Part shown: in pieces, positions 15,148 through 21,893 of the stretch | Layout of the letters: the number at the start of each line of letters is the position of its first letter | Numbering within the stretch: position 1 is the stretch's first letter | From: JBGPJM01 sp041485385 | GTDB taxonomy: Bacteria > Planctomycetota > Phycisphaerae > Phycisphaerales > UBA1924 | NCBI GenBank assembly: GCA_041485385.1 | Contig: JBGPJM010000020.1 | Span: 1 to 41,457 of the forward strand | Length of the DNA: 41,457 nucleotides | Direction: 5' to 3' | The notes under the pieces: generated by a model | Seen by the model: the letters and a program-made list of their open reading frames with translations, nothing else | What the model was told of the DNA's origin: nothing | The model's database searches: none | Program-made: the position numbers and the translations under genes

Positions 15148-15410
15148 AACCGCAAAGACTCCTGGAGCGCCTTCAGGTTTCCCATCACAATGTCCGGTTC
15201 TCGGATATGGAGCGGCTGGTTGTATCGCTCGGCTTCCGGCGTGTGGACGGCAAGGGCAGCCACCGCACCTACGAGCATGCTCGGCACCGGCAGGCCCGTC
15301 TGAACCTCCAGTCTGTCAAGGGTGAGGCCAAACCGTACCAGATTAAGCAACTCATGGCCCTCGTCGAGGAATATGATCTCCGGCTCGATGAGGGCAGCGA
15401 TGCGACGTGA
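15144..15410 (+). CDS. hicA: HicA-like mRNA interferase toxin
   Basis: 88 residues from GTG 15144 (GTGA overlap with the upstream stop). The HicA/YcfA double-stranded-RNA-binding-like fold is recognised from SDMERLVVSLGFRRV, then DGKGSHRTYEH with the catalytic His40 of the Gly-Ser-His motif, and QIKQLMALVEEYDL as the last helix. HicA toxins cleave mRNA without the ribosome and are neutralised by HicB. The protein has about 18 more N-terminal residues than typical HicA; an internal ATG at MERLV would be the minimal form but lacks coupling. The gene overlaps the start of the HicB-like gene. Confidence 0.8.
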   Translation: MKPQRLLERLQVSHHNVRFSDMERLVVSLGFRRVDGKGSHRTYEHARHRQARLNLQSVKGEAKPYQIKQLMALVEEYDLRLDEGSDAT

Positions 15411-15624
15411 TTACCACATCAACGTGTTTTTCAGCCCCGAGGACAAGGCGTACGTCGCCGACATCCCGGACCTGAAATACTGCTCCGCCTTCGGCGCCAC
15501 GCCGCAGGCCGCTCTTCGCGAGGTTCTCAAAGCGAAGGTCGCATGGCTGCGCTCGGCCAGGAAGAGCAAGATCCCGGTCCCGAAGCCACGCTATCGACCG
15601 GCGATCTACCAGGTCGCTTCTTGA
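15400..15624 (+). CDS. hicB: HicB-like antitoxin, short form
   Basis: 74 residues from ATG 15400, which has GAGGG 5 nt upstream inside the 3' end of hicA (an in-frame ATG at 15388 is less favoured). The partial RNase H fold of HicB is seen in YHINVFFSPEDKAYVADIPD, LKYCSAFGATPQAALREVL and AKVAWLRSARK. It ends at KPRYRPAIYQVAS without the helix-turn-helix or ribbon-helix-helix that most HicB antitoxins use to bind the operator. It should bind and block the HicA-like toxin; autoregulation would need another DNA-binding partner, possibly the first gene of the operon. Confidence 0.8.
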   Translation: MRRDYHINVFFSPEDKAYVADIPDLKYCSAFGATPQAALREVLKAKVAWLRSARKSKIPVPKPRYRPAIYQVAS

Positions 15625-15703
15625 CCTGGTCAAGGCCGCCGACCGCGCCCCGGCACCGGTGACCGTCCGCATTCGTCGCGGCCGTTGAGCAGGAACGTGG
15701 CCG

Positions 15704-16315
15704 TCAGACTCCGGCCGAACCGTCACCCGGTGCCGCCCCCCTTTCGAACGTCCAGTACCCGCTCCCGAACACCTCCGCCCACCCGCTCGGCCCGATCAGC
15801 GCCATCAGCGCCGCCCGGAAGCGCTTCCGCCGCCCCGAGATCGTCCGCGCGAACCCGTCCGAGGGGATCACCCGGCCGATGCGGATGGACATGCGCGTCC
15901 GCTCGGCGTTCTTCCACGCCAGCCGCGGATCATCGCCCGCGCCCAGCACCAGCCGCGCGATCTCCTCGGCGATGGGCTTGACGTTCACCCTCGCGCCCGT
16001 GGGCTCAAGCTGCCGGTGCCCGGCCCGCTCGGGAGTCGCGGTCCGCCGCGACAGATCGACCGTCCAGCGTTGCAGCTCCGCCCGCGTCGAGCCCATCACC
16101 GTCCCGCCGTGACGCTCGATGACGAACGACAGCCGCGGCGGATTCCACCCCACTCGCTCGATCCGCGCAAGCTTGGGCGCCCCCATCCCCTCCTCGCGCC
16201 CGCCGTCCAGCCCGCCCCAGGCGCCGCACAACAGCGGCACCAGCTCCGGATCGCCATCCAGCGACCCCGCAGGCTTCGATCGCAGATACGCGGCCAGGTC
16301 CTCAACGCGACCCAT
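15704..16315 (-). CDS. Hypothetical protein, function unknown
   Basis: 203 residues from MGRVEDLAAYLRSKPAGSLD. A conserved-looking stretch is PPRLSFVIERHGG followed by GSTRAELQRWTVDLSRRTA, then VKPIAEEIARLVLGAGDD and the basic ISGRRKRFRAALMALIGPSGW. There are no membrane segments and no signal. The Arg-rich C-terminal half may bind nucleic acid, but no family is recognised. The start is chosen at 16315 because a TATCAT box lies exactly 6 nt upstream; the open frame further upstream reads poorly. It is convergent with the HicAB operon, 79 nt apart. Confidence 0.65.
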   Translation of the reverse strand: MGRVEDLAAYLRSKPAGSLDGDPELVPLLCGAWGGLDGGREEGMGAPKLARIERVGWNPPRLSFVIERHGGTVMGSTRAELQRWTVDLSRRTATPERAGHRQLEPTGARVNVKPIAEEIARLVLGAGDDPRLAWKNAERTRMSIRIGRVIPSDGFARTISGRRKRFRAALMALIGPSGWAEVFGSGYWTFERGAAPGDGSAGV

Positions 16316-16321
16316 CTCGCC

Positions 16322-16327
16322 ATGATA
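16322..16327 (-). promoter_or_regulatory. -10 element for a leaderless mRNA
   Basis: TATCAT on the minus strand, 6 nt (GGCGAG) before the ATG at 16315. No Shine-Dalgarno beyond that spacer and no clear -35. Confidence 0.5.
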
Positions 16328-16387
16328 CTTCGCCCGAGCCCCGGTCTTCGCCCGAAGGGCGCACGACCGTTGCCAGGGGCAAAGCGA

Positions 16388-16424
16388 GCGAGTCCCCGAG
16401 CGCGCGCAACCCTTGGGGACTCGC
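16388..16424 (-). terminator. 10-bp inverted repeat, terminator-like
   Basis: GCGAGTCCCC (16388-16397) pairs perfectly with GGGGACTCGC (16415-16424) across a 17-nt loop. It lies 140 nt past the lipoprotein gene ending at 16565 and upstream of the promoter at 16327, where a terminator would be expected; the T tract is poor. Confidence 0.4.
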
Positions 16425-16564
16425 ACCATTCTGTCTTCCGCGGGCAGACCGCGCGCTCGTCAACGCCGTAACGCCAGTTCCGCCCGCAACTCGCCGGCGT
16501 CCGACCGCTCGGAGAGCGACATGCCACCGCGCAACGAGCGATCCCCCTCCAGCCTCACCACCCC

Positions 16565-17173
16565 CTAGCGCGCCTCACTGCCGACCACCCATTCGTCCCC
16601 GACACGATCAAGCACAAGCCACCCCCAGTACACCGGGATTCGCCGCGTGCTCTCGTCAACCTTCTCAGCCTCGGTCGGTGGTACCCTCTTGTCTGGAGAG
16701 AACCAGACAACGACGGGCGCATATGGCACTCGGGTGCCCTCCCGCAAGACAAGGCCAAGCGGAGCCTCCACGACGGCGATCACGAGCGGCTCAACGGCGA
16801 TGAGGCACCAGGTCTGGGGTTCAGTCCGACCGAAGTACCCCCGGACCATCGCCGCCCAATTCGCGCTCACCTTGCTGCCAAGAGCGCCCCCCGAGTGATG
16901 TTCGAGATACTTGCCCGCGGCAAGCCAGGCGTCATTGTCGGTTATTGCTTTCACGAACGGCGCGTGCCAGCGCCATTCCGTGTATGTTTCCGCCCTGACA
17001 AAACCGTCCGACACCCTTTTCAGGTATGTCTCTGCCCGGATGTTCGGTCCGCACCATGGCGCATCAGCGTCGAGCCACGGCGCGCGTGTCCTTCTAACCG
17101 ACCCGCACCCGACGCAAACGATCGAGACCGCGATGAGCAGCGTGACGCTCGTGATCCGTTGTTGAATCGTCAT
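16565..17173 (-). CDS. Lipoprotein, function unknown
   Basis: 202 residues. MTIQQRITSVTLLIAVSIVC followed by VGCGS forms a type II signal; the lipidated Cys is in VCVGC. The mature protein begins with an Arg-rich stretch and contains HAPFVKAITDNDAWLAAGKY, a mid segment LIAVEPLVIAVVEAPLGLVL that is hydrophobic, and ends in VYWGWLVLDRVGDEWVVGSE, a strand pattern often seen at the end of small SnoaL or NTF2-like or immunity-like domains. I cannot name a family. GC content is lower than that of the flanking core genes, as in the HicAB operon. Confidence 0.7.
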   Translation of the reverse strand: MTIQQRITSVTLLIAVSIVCVGCGSVRRTRAPWLDADAPWCGPNIRAETYLKRVSDGFVRAETYTEWRWHAPFVKAITDNDAWLAAGKYLEHHSGGALGSKVSANWAAMVRGYFGRTEPQTWCLIAVEPLVIAVVEAPLGLVLREGTRVPYAPVVVWFSPDKRVPPTEAEKVDESTRRIPVYWGWLVLDRVGDEWVVGSEAR

Positions 17174-17179
17174 GTTCCA

Positions 17180-17185
17180 AACCTA
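17180..17185 (-). promoter_or_regulatory. -10 element for a leaderless lipoprotein mRNA
   Basis: TAGGTT on the minus strand, 6 nt (TGGAAC) before the ATG at 17173. Part of the recurring pattern in this window. Confidence 0.42.
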
Positions 17186-17238
17186 CGAAGTCTCTCCAAC
17201 TACGCGATTCCGGTCGCCTGATAGCACGATCGGCTGTT

Positions 17239-18327
17239 TCATCTATCCACCACCTCCCACCACGCCCCCCTCCCCCTCCCCTCCAGCCTCACCTTCCCCT
17301 CCCCCTTCAGCACCTGCAGCACCTTCCGCACCAGCGCCCCGCTGCACCCCGGCACCTGCTCCCCAACATCCTTCAGTGTGAACCGCCCCTCGCGCCGCAG
17401 CACCGCCGCACGCACCAGGTCCGCCTTCGTCCCCCGGTTCCCGCTTCGCTCCACCTTCTCCTCCAGCTCCGCGTACCCGCGCCGCACGATCCCCAGGAAG
17501 AAGTTCCACCACGGCACGATCTCGTTGGTCCCCTCCGCCCAGCCGCGCGAGCACCGCTCCAGCACCTCGTAGTACTCCCCGCGTGACTCCTCGACCAGCT
17601 TCTCCAGGCTCACGAACCGCGCCACGATGAACCCGTGCCGCTCCAGCAGCATCGTCGTGAGCAGGCGCGACACCCGCCCGTTGCCGTCGCGGAAAGGGTG
17701 GATGCACAGGAGGTCGAACATCATCGTGCCGATTACCAGCAGCGCCGGAACGCGCCCGTCCACGCCCATGCCTTCGTACGCCGCGCACAGGGCCGACACC
17801 GCCGCGGGCGTCTGCTCCGCCGATGTCGGCACGAACCGCACGCGCCGCCGGCCCCCCGGCTGCACCTCGATGATCTCGTTGTCGCGGCTCTTCCACCTGC
17901 CCGCGTCGTGCACGCCCTCGCCCATCCCGAACGCCAGCTCGTGAAGATGCTGGATCATCCCCGCCGTGACCGCCGCACCCCGCGGCGTCGATCGGGTCCG
18001 CTCTCGCCCTGCGAAGATCCAGTCCAACCCACGCCTGTACCCCGCCAGTTCCTCCTCCGACTTATCACGAGGCCGGCTCTTCCCCAGCACCAGCGGCCGC
18101 AGCCGATCCGCCTCCACCGTTACGCCCTCGATCCGGTTCGATGATTCCACGCTCTGCACCACCGCCTGCTCGCGCAGTGCGATCAACACCTCCGGCTTGT
18201 GCCGCTCCCACATCTCCTGCTTGCCGCGCAGCTCCATGCACTCCGCCAGAAGCCACGCCGTGCCCAGCGGAATCGGGCCGGCGAACGTCGCCTCTCGCAG
18301 CGTCAGAATGGGGGATCCATCGGGCAT
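17239..18327 (-). CDS. Fic-family AMP-transferase with N-terminal inhibitory helix
   Basis: 362 residues. The Fic motif is complete: HPFRDGNGRVSR (210-221) with catalytic His210 and the anion-binding GNGR. Upstream SSNRIEG (62-68) matches the inhibitory (S/T)xxxE(G/N) motif, here with Glu67, placing it among class II Fic proteins, where the inhibitory helix is at the N-terminus of the same chain. The C-terminal part (about 300-362; TKADLVRAAVLRREGRFTL) looks like a winged helix. Fic enzymes transfer AMP, or another part of a nucleotide, to hydroxyl groups of target proteins; target unknown. An antitoxin need not be separate because inhibition is built in. It is divergent from the RepA-like ATPase gene across 102 bp. 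Confidence 0.93.
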   Translation of the reverse strand: MPDGSPILTLREATFAGPIPLGTAWLLAECMELRGKQEMWERHKPEVLIALREQAVVQSVESSNRIEGVTVEADRLRPLVLGKSRPRDKSEEELAGYRRGLDWIFAGRERTRSTPRGAAVTAGMIQHLHELAFGMGEGVHDAGRWKSRDNEIIEVQPGGRRRVRFVPTSAEQTPAAVSALCAAYEGMGVDGRVPALLVIGTMMFDLLCIHPFRDGNGRVSRLLTTMLLERHGFIVARFVSLEKLVEESRGEYYEVLERCSRGWAEGTNEIVPWWNFFLGIVRRGYAELEEKVERSGNRGTKADLVRAAVLRREGRFTLKDVGEQVPGCSGALVRKVLQVLKGEGKVRLEGRGRGAWWEVVDR

Positions 18328-18429
18328 GATTATCCCATTATTATCCCTTTAACGCCGGTGAGTATCCATTGCCCAAAAAAATCCCAAAAATCCCTTGACA
18401 TATCCAAACAAACTACTACATTACCAATC
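18328..18429. promoter_or_regulatory. AT-rich divergent promoter region between fic and the ATPase gene
   Basis: For the ATPase gene: TTGACA (18395-18400), 16 nt, TACATT (18417-18422), then 7 nt to the ATG at 18430, a strong leaderless promoter. For fic: ATTATCCC is present twice as a direct repeat at 11-bp spacing (18329-18336 and 18340-18347); read on the minus strand the distal copy gives GATAAT, a good -10 located 12 nt before the fic ATG. The 11-bp spacing puts both copies on one face of the helix, as for a bound regulator. The stretch is far richer in A/T than its surroundings. Confidence 0.6.
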
Positions 18430-19911
18430 ATGACCCTATCAAACACCTCCGCCTCCCCAGCCGCCCGACTCCTCCGCAAGGCCCAATCCAGCGGCGCCAT
18501 CCCATCCTCCGTTGCCCCGCCTTTCCTTCCTCTACATCCCACCTCCGCCATCCCCCATCCGACATCCACCGCCATCCCACATCCGACATCCCCCATCCCA
18601 CATCCAACATCCGTCAACTGGCTCTGGCCCCTCCGTCTCCCCCGCGGCCACCTCACCCTCCTCCTCGGTGCGCCCGATACCGGCAAGACCTTCCTCGCCC
18701 TCGACCTCGCCGCCCGTGCCGCTTCGGGCTTCCCCTTCCCGGACGAGTTCCCCAGCGCCGCGCAGGCGCCCGGCGCGCACGCCCCGCCCGTCGCGCACCC
18801 GCCGAACGTCTACTTCCTCACCGACCCGCACCACCTCCCCCTCGCGATCCGGCGCTCGCCCCAAGCCCCGGCCGATGCGCCGCACCACCAGCCCATCTTC
18901 GGCCTCGTGCCACTCAGCACTCGCCCATCAAACGATGACCCCGCCCCAGCTCATTCCGCCACAACCATCGACATCCAATCCCTCCGCGCCATCCTCGCAT
19001 CAGGCGCCCGTTCCATTTCTTCACATCCCACATCCGCCATCCCACATCCCACATCTACGGCATCCGCCCTCCCAGGTCCGACGTCCCTGATCGTCATCGA
19101 CTCCCTCTCCACCCTCATCCCCACCTCTCCCCGCATCCTCCGCGCCACCACCGATGCCCTCGCCGCTCTCGCCGCCGAGCTCGATATCGCCCTCCTCGCC
19201 ACCTTCTCCCTCCCCGCCGCGCGCCCCTCCGCGGCCGCCGATTGCGCCGCGCACCTCCTCCCCCTCGTTCCCGCCGCCGCCGCGACCTTCCTCCTCACGC
19301 CCGATCAGCACTCCCCGCAGCGCCGCCTCCTCGTCCCCATCCGCTCCGCCCTCTCCGAACGCCCTCGCTCCCTCTCCTTCCGCATCCTCTCGTCAACGAT
19401 GGTCGTGGCCACCACCCCACCCGTACCAGGCTCCCCCGCCTCGCCCCCCGCCTTCCTCTCCTGGGACGAGCTCCCCGCCGACGCGTCCCACTCGCCGATC
19501 GACCTCGCCGCCCCCAGCCTCCACCGCGCCCGCGCCTTCGCCGTCGCCTGCGACTGGCTCCGCGACCACCTCGACCGCGGCCCCGTCCCAGTTGCCCACC
19601 TCCTCGAGGCCGCCCGCGCCGACGGCATCACCCCGCGCACCCTCGAGCGCGCCCGCGCCGCCCTCAGCGTCCACGCGCTCCGCGGCGGCAACGGCATCGC
19701 CTCCCGGTCCGCCTGGTTCATCGCTCTCCGCGAGCGCGCCGCACCCTCACCCTTCGTCCGCCGCCCGCAACCCGTCGCCGCGCCCTCCAACCCCGACGTC
19801 CCCGCCCCCGGGCGCCTTCACACCTCTCCCGCCGCCAACCCCGCTAAGACCGCCAACTCCATCCCTAAGACCGCCAACTCGGCCCCTAAGGCCGCCAACT
19901 CCGCCGCCTAA
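18430..19911 (+). CDS. RepA/KaiC-like AAA (AAA_25) ATPase
   Basis: 493 residues from ATG 18430. Walker A is GAPDTGKT (80-87) preceded by WPLRLPRGHLTLLL, and Walker B is SLIVIDSLSTL at about residues 218-228, which is the RecA-fold arrangement of RepA-type helicases and AAA_25 proteins found in plasmid, phage and integrated-element replication modules. The C-terminal third has DWLRDHLDRGPVPVAHLLEAA, a winged-helix-like part seen in such proteins. The domain is interrupted by two low-complexity inserts made of HPTSAIP-type repeats (about 36-61 and 195-207) and ends in an (A/P)K(T/A)ANS repeat tail. The stop codon TAA belongs to the fourth copy of the repeat, where a 22-nt instead of a 21-nt spacing shifts the frame. 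No replication initiator function is proven. Confidence 0.8.
   Translation: MTLSNTSASPAARLLRKAQSSGAIPSSVAPPFLPLHPTSAIPHPTSTAIPHPTSPIPHPTSVNWLWPLRLPRGHLTLLLGAPDTGKTFLALDLAARAASGFPFPDEFPSAAQAPGAHAPPVAHPPNVYFLTDPHHLPLAIRRSPQAPADAPHHQPIFGLVPLSTRPSNDDPAPAHSATTIDIQSLRAILASGARSISSHPTSAIPHPTSTASALPGPTSLIVIDSLSTLIPTSPRILRATTDALAALAAELDIALLATFSLPAARPSAAADCAAHLLPLVPAAAATFLLTPDQHSPQRRLLVPIRSALSERPRSLSFRILSSTMVVATTPPVPGSPASPPAFLSWDELPADASHSPIDLAAPSLHRARAFAVACDWLRDHLDRGPVPVAHLLEAARADGITPRTLERARAALSVHALRGGNGIASRSAWFIALRERAAPSPFVRRPQPVAAPSNPDVPAPGRLHTSPAANPAKTANSIPKTANSAPKAANSAA
18529..18617 (+). repeat. Simple repeat of CATCC(C)ACATCC type inside the ATPase gene
   Basis: Short units based on CATCCCACATCCGACATC are repeated about five times and are read as HPTSAIPHPTSTA and HPTSPIPHPTS. 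On the other strand this reads GGATGTGGGATG. The repeat stays in frame. Confidence 0.7.
19018..19066 (+). repeat. Second copy of the CATCCCACATCC repeat in the same gene
   Basis: The units ACATCCCACATCC and CATCCCACATCC recur here and encode the same HPTSAIPHPTSTA peptide as the block at 18529-18617, although the two blocks are 400 bp apart. Spread by replication slippage plus gene conversion, or independent insertion of a simple repeat, would explain this. Confidence 0.65.
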
Positions 19912-19980
19912 GACCGCCAACCAAAAACGCCATTCCAGGCCCGCCACCCCTAAGGCCGCCAGATTCCTCCTAAGACCGCC
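19844..19980 (+). repeat. Iteron-like direct repeats CTAAG(A/G)CCGCC
   Basis: Six copies of the 11-mer begin at 19844, 19865, 19886, 19908, 19950 and 19970, that is at spacings of 21, 21, 22, 42 and 20 nt, close to two helical turns or a multiple. The first three are inside the ATPase reading frame, the fourth supplies its stop codon and the last two lie in non-coding DNA. A regular array next to a RepA-like gene resembles plasmid iterons. Confidence 0.65.
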
Positions 19981-20173
19981 AAAATCCTGGAAAATCCCCC
20001 GCAGAGCCCGTACCCCCAACCGCCTCCGTTAGGAACCACACCCGCATTCCGCGCCCCTCATCCGTGTAAAACTACAGTGTCCAAGGGTCCGGGCGTAGTC
20101 CTGATGGACCGCGAGGTGGACCCCGCGCTGGTTCGCGCGATGATCGGGCCTTGCCCGGGATTGGTGGTGCGGT

Positions 20174-21832
20174 ATGCGACGACCTTCGACGCTGAGGGCT
20201 CTGGTGCTCGTGGTTGCCGCGCCCGTCGCGGCAGTGCTGGGATCAGGGGGGATGGGGGGGTGCGAGTCGCTGGGCGTCAGGCTGCAGTCGCCGTTCGCCG
20301 GCACCGGCGAGCCCACGATGGGCCCCGGAAAGATGACCGCCGCCGACGTGCAATCGGAGGTCATGTCCTTCACCGACACCTTCACCGGCGTGATGTCGCA
20401 GCAATGGAACCAGGCCGCGGCGGTGGTGTCGATCGAGCCAACCCCCGATGCCGCGATCCCGGCAGCCCCGACGGACGCCGCCCCGGCCCCGCCGGCGCCG
20501 GCCGGCCCGACACCCGGGGCCGCTGCCCCTCACACCCCAGCCCACCCCAAGTACGGCGCCGCAGACCCCGCGACGTCGGTCGGTCCGACGGATGAGCCCG
20601 CGCCCGCGGCGAAGCGCCCGCCGCGCGATCCTAACCGCGCACGGCGAGCGGCCCACGAACGGAAGCTCGCCACCGTCTCCGCGGCGTTGTCGATCGCCTC
20701 CAGCCCCAACCCCATCGTCTCCCTGGCCGACATGATCACGCTGGTCACGCTCGAGCGAATGCTCCTCGAAGACCCCTCGACCGAAGCGACCTTCGGCCCC
20801 GAGGCGGCGGCCGGCCTCCTCAGTGCCTATCGCGAGCAGGAGGAAAAAGTCTGGCGCATCGGCGCCCGTGCCTTCACCCCCGAGCAGCAGCAGGCCCTCC
20901 GGGGGTTTATCGACGTTTGGCGCACCGAGCATCCTGACCAGCGGTACGTCTCGCAGGTCCGCCTCGAGGACTTCGCCCTGGCACGCCAGCAGTCGGTGCT
21001 GACCAAGCAGGAAGGCGGGAACCTGCTCTCGCTGGTGATGCTCGATCCTCTGAAGGGCCTGGACCCCGCGGCCCGCGAGGTGCAGAAGTCGCGGATGCTG
21101 GGCGAGCGGGCGTTCTTCTACGGCAGCCGTATGCCGACGCTCCTCAAGTGGCAGACCGAGAGCCTGTACGAAGGCCTGTTCCGCGCGCCCGAGACGCGGG
21201 AGGTCCTGGATTCGATCGTCCAGGTCTCGCAGGCCGTCGACCGCTTCACCCAGACCGCCGAGCGCCTGCCCGAGGACGTCGCCAAGGTGCGGAAGGAGAC
21301 GCTCGACCAGTTCTTCCAGGGGATGACCGAGCAGCGCAAGGCGATCCTGCAGGACCTCGACCCGGCCCAGGAAAAGCTGCAGGGCACGCTCAAGGACCTC
21401 CGCGAGACCGTCGCCGCCACCGATGCGCTGGCCGCTCATCTCACCACGACCTTCCAGGCGGCCGAATCCTTCGTCCAGCGCGTCGACCCGCCGGTCGACC
21501 CGTCCGCCGCGAAGAGGCCCGAGCACGATGTGCTGGCCGAGTACCGGGCCGCCGCCGCACAGACCGGCGACGCCGCCGACCGCCTCACGGTCCTCGCGCA
21601 GAAGATCGACCATCTCCTGACGTCCTCCGCGCCCGATCAGCAGGCCGCGACCGTCCAGGGGACCGTGATGAACGTGCAGCAGAGCACCCAGAGCGTGATC
21701 GACTATGCCTTCAGGCGGCTGCTGATCCTGGTGCTGGTGGCGCCGTTTGCCGCGGCCGTGGCGGCGGGGCTCTACCGGGGGGCGACACGCCGCTGGAGGG
21801 GGGCGGCGCGGGGGGGGGCGGCGCGGGCGTGA
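20174..21832 (+). CDS. Large coiled-coil lipoprotein or envelope protein, function unknown
   Basis: 552 residues. The N-terminus has a hydrophobic signal ending in GGMGGCES, probably a lipidated Cys. A Pro/Ala-rich linker (about 88-160) follows. Residues about 250-520 are charged and helical, with heptad-like stretches such as TLDQFFQGMTEQRKAILQDL, a long coiled coil. Near the C-terminus LLILVLVAPFAAAVAAGLY is a membrane segment with a basic tail. A protein with a lipid anchor at one end and a TM segment at the other, joined by coiled coil, could link layers of the envelope (inference). No family is recognised. The ribosome site is weak. Confidence 0.75.
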   Translation: MRRPSTLRALVLVVAAPVAAVLGSGGMGGCESLGVRLQSPFAGTGEPTMGPGKMTAADVQSEVMSFTDTFTGVMSQQWNQAAAVVSIEPTPDAAIPAAPTDAAPAPPAPAGPTPGAAAPHTPAHPKYGAADPATSVGPTDEPAPAAKRPPRDPNRARRAAHERKLATVSAALSIASSPNPIVSLADMITLVTLERMLLEDPSTEATFGPEAAAGLLSAYREQEEKVWRIGARAFTPEQQQALRGFIDVWRTEHPDQRYVSQVRLEDFALARQQSVLTKQEGGNLLSLVMLDPLKGLDPAAREVQKSRMLGERAFFYGSRMPTLLKWQTESLYEGLFRAPETREVLDSIVQVSQAVDRFTQTAERLPEDVAKVRKETLDQFFQGMTEQRKAILQDLDPAQEKLQGTLKDLRETVAATDALAAHLTTTFQAAESFVQRVDPPVDPSAAKRPEHDVLAEYRAAAAQTGDAADRLTVLAQKIDHLLTSSAPDQQAATVQGTVMNVQQSTQSVIDYAFRRLLILVLVAPFAAAVAAGLYRGATRRWRGAARGGAARA

Positions 21833-21893
21833 GAATGAAGACGTTTCACGTTGCCTTCATGAAAGCTTCGCCGCAACGAGGTAGTACTTGGGG

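Noticed and set aside
19844..19980. CRISPR array
   Set aside because: Repeats are 11 nt with about 10-nt gaps; the units and spacers are far too short and the gaps are themselves similar.
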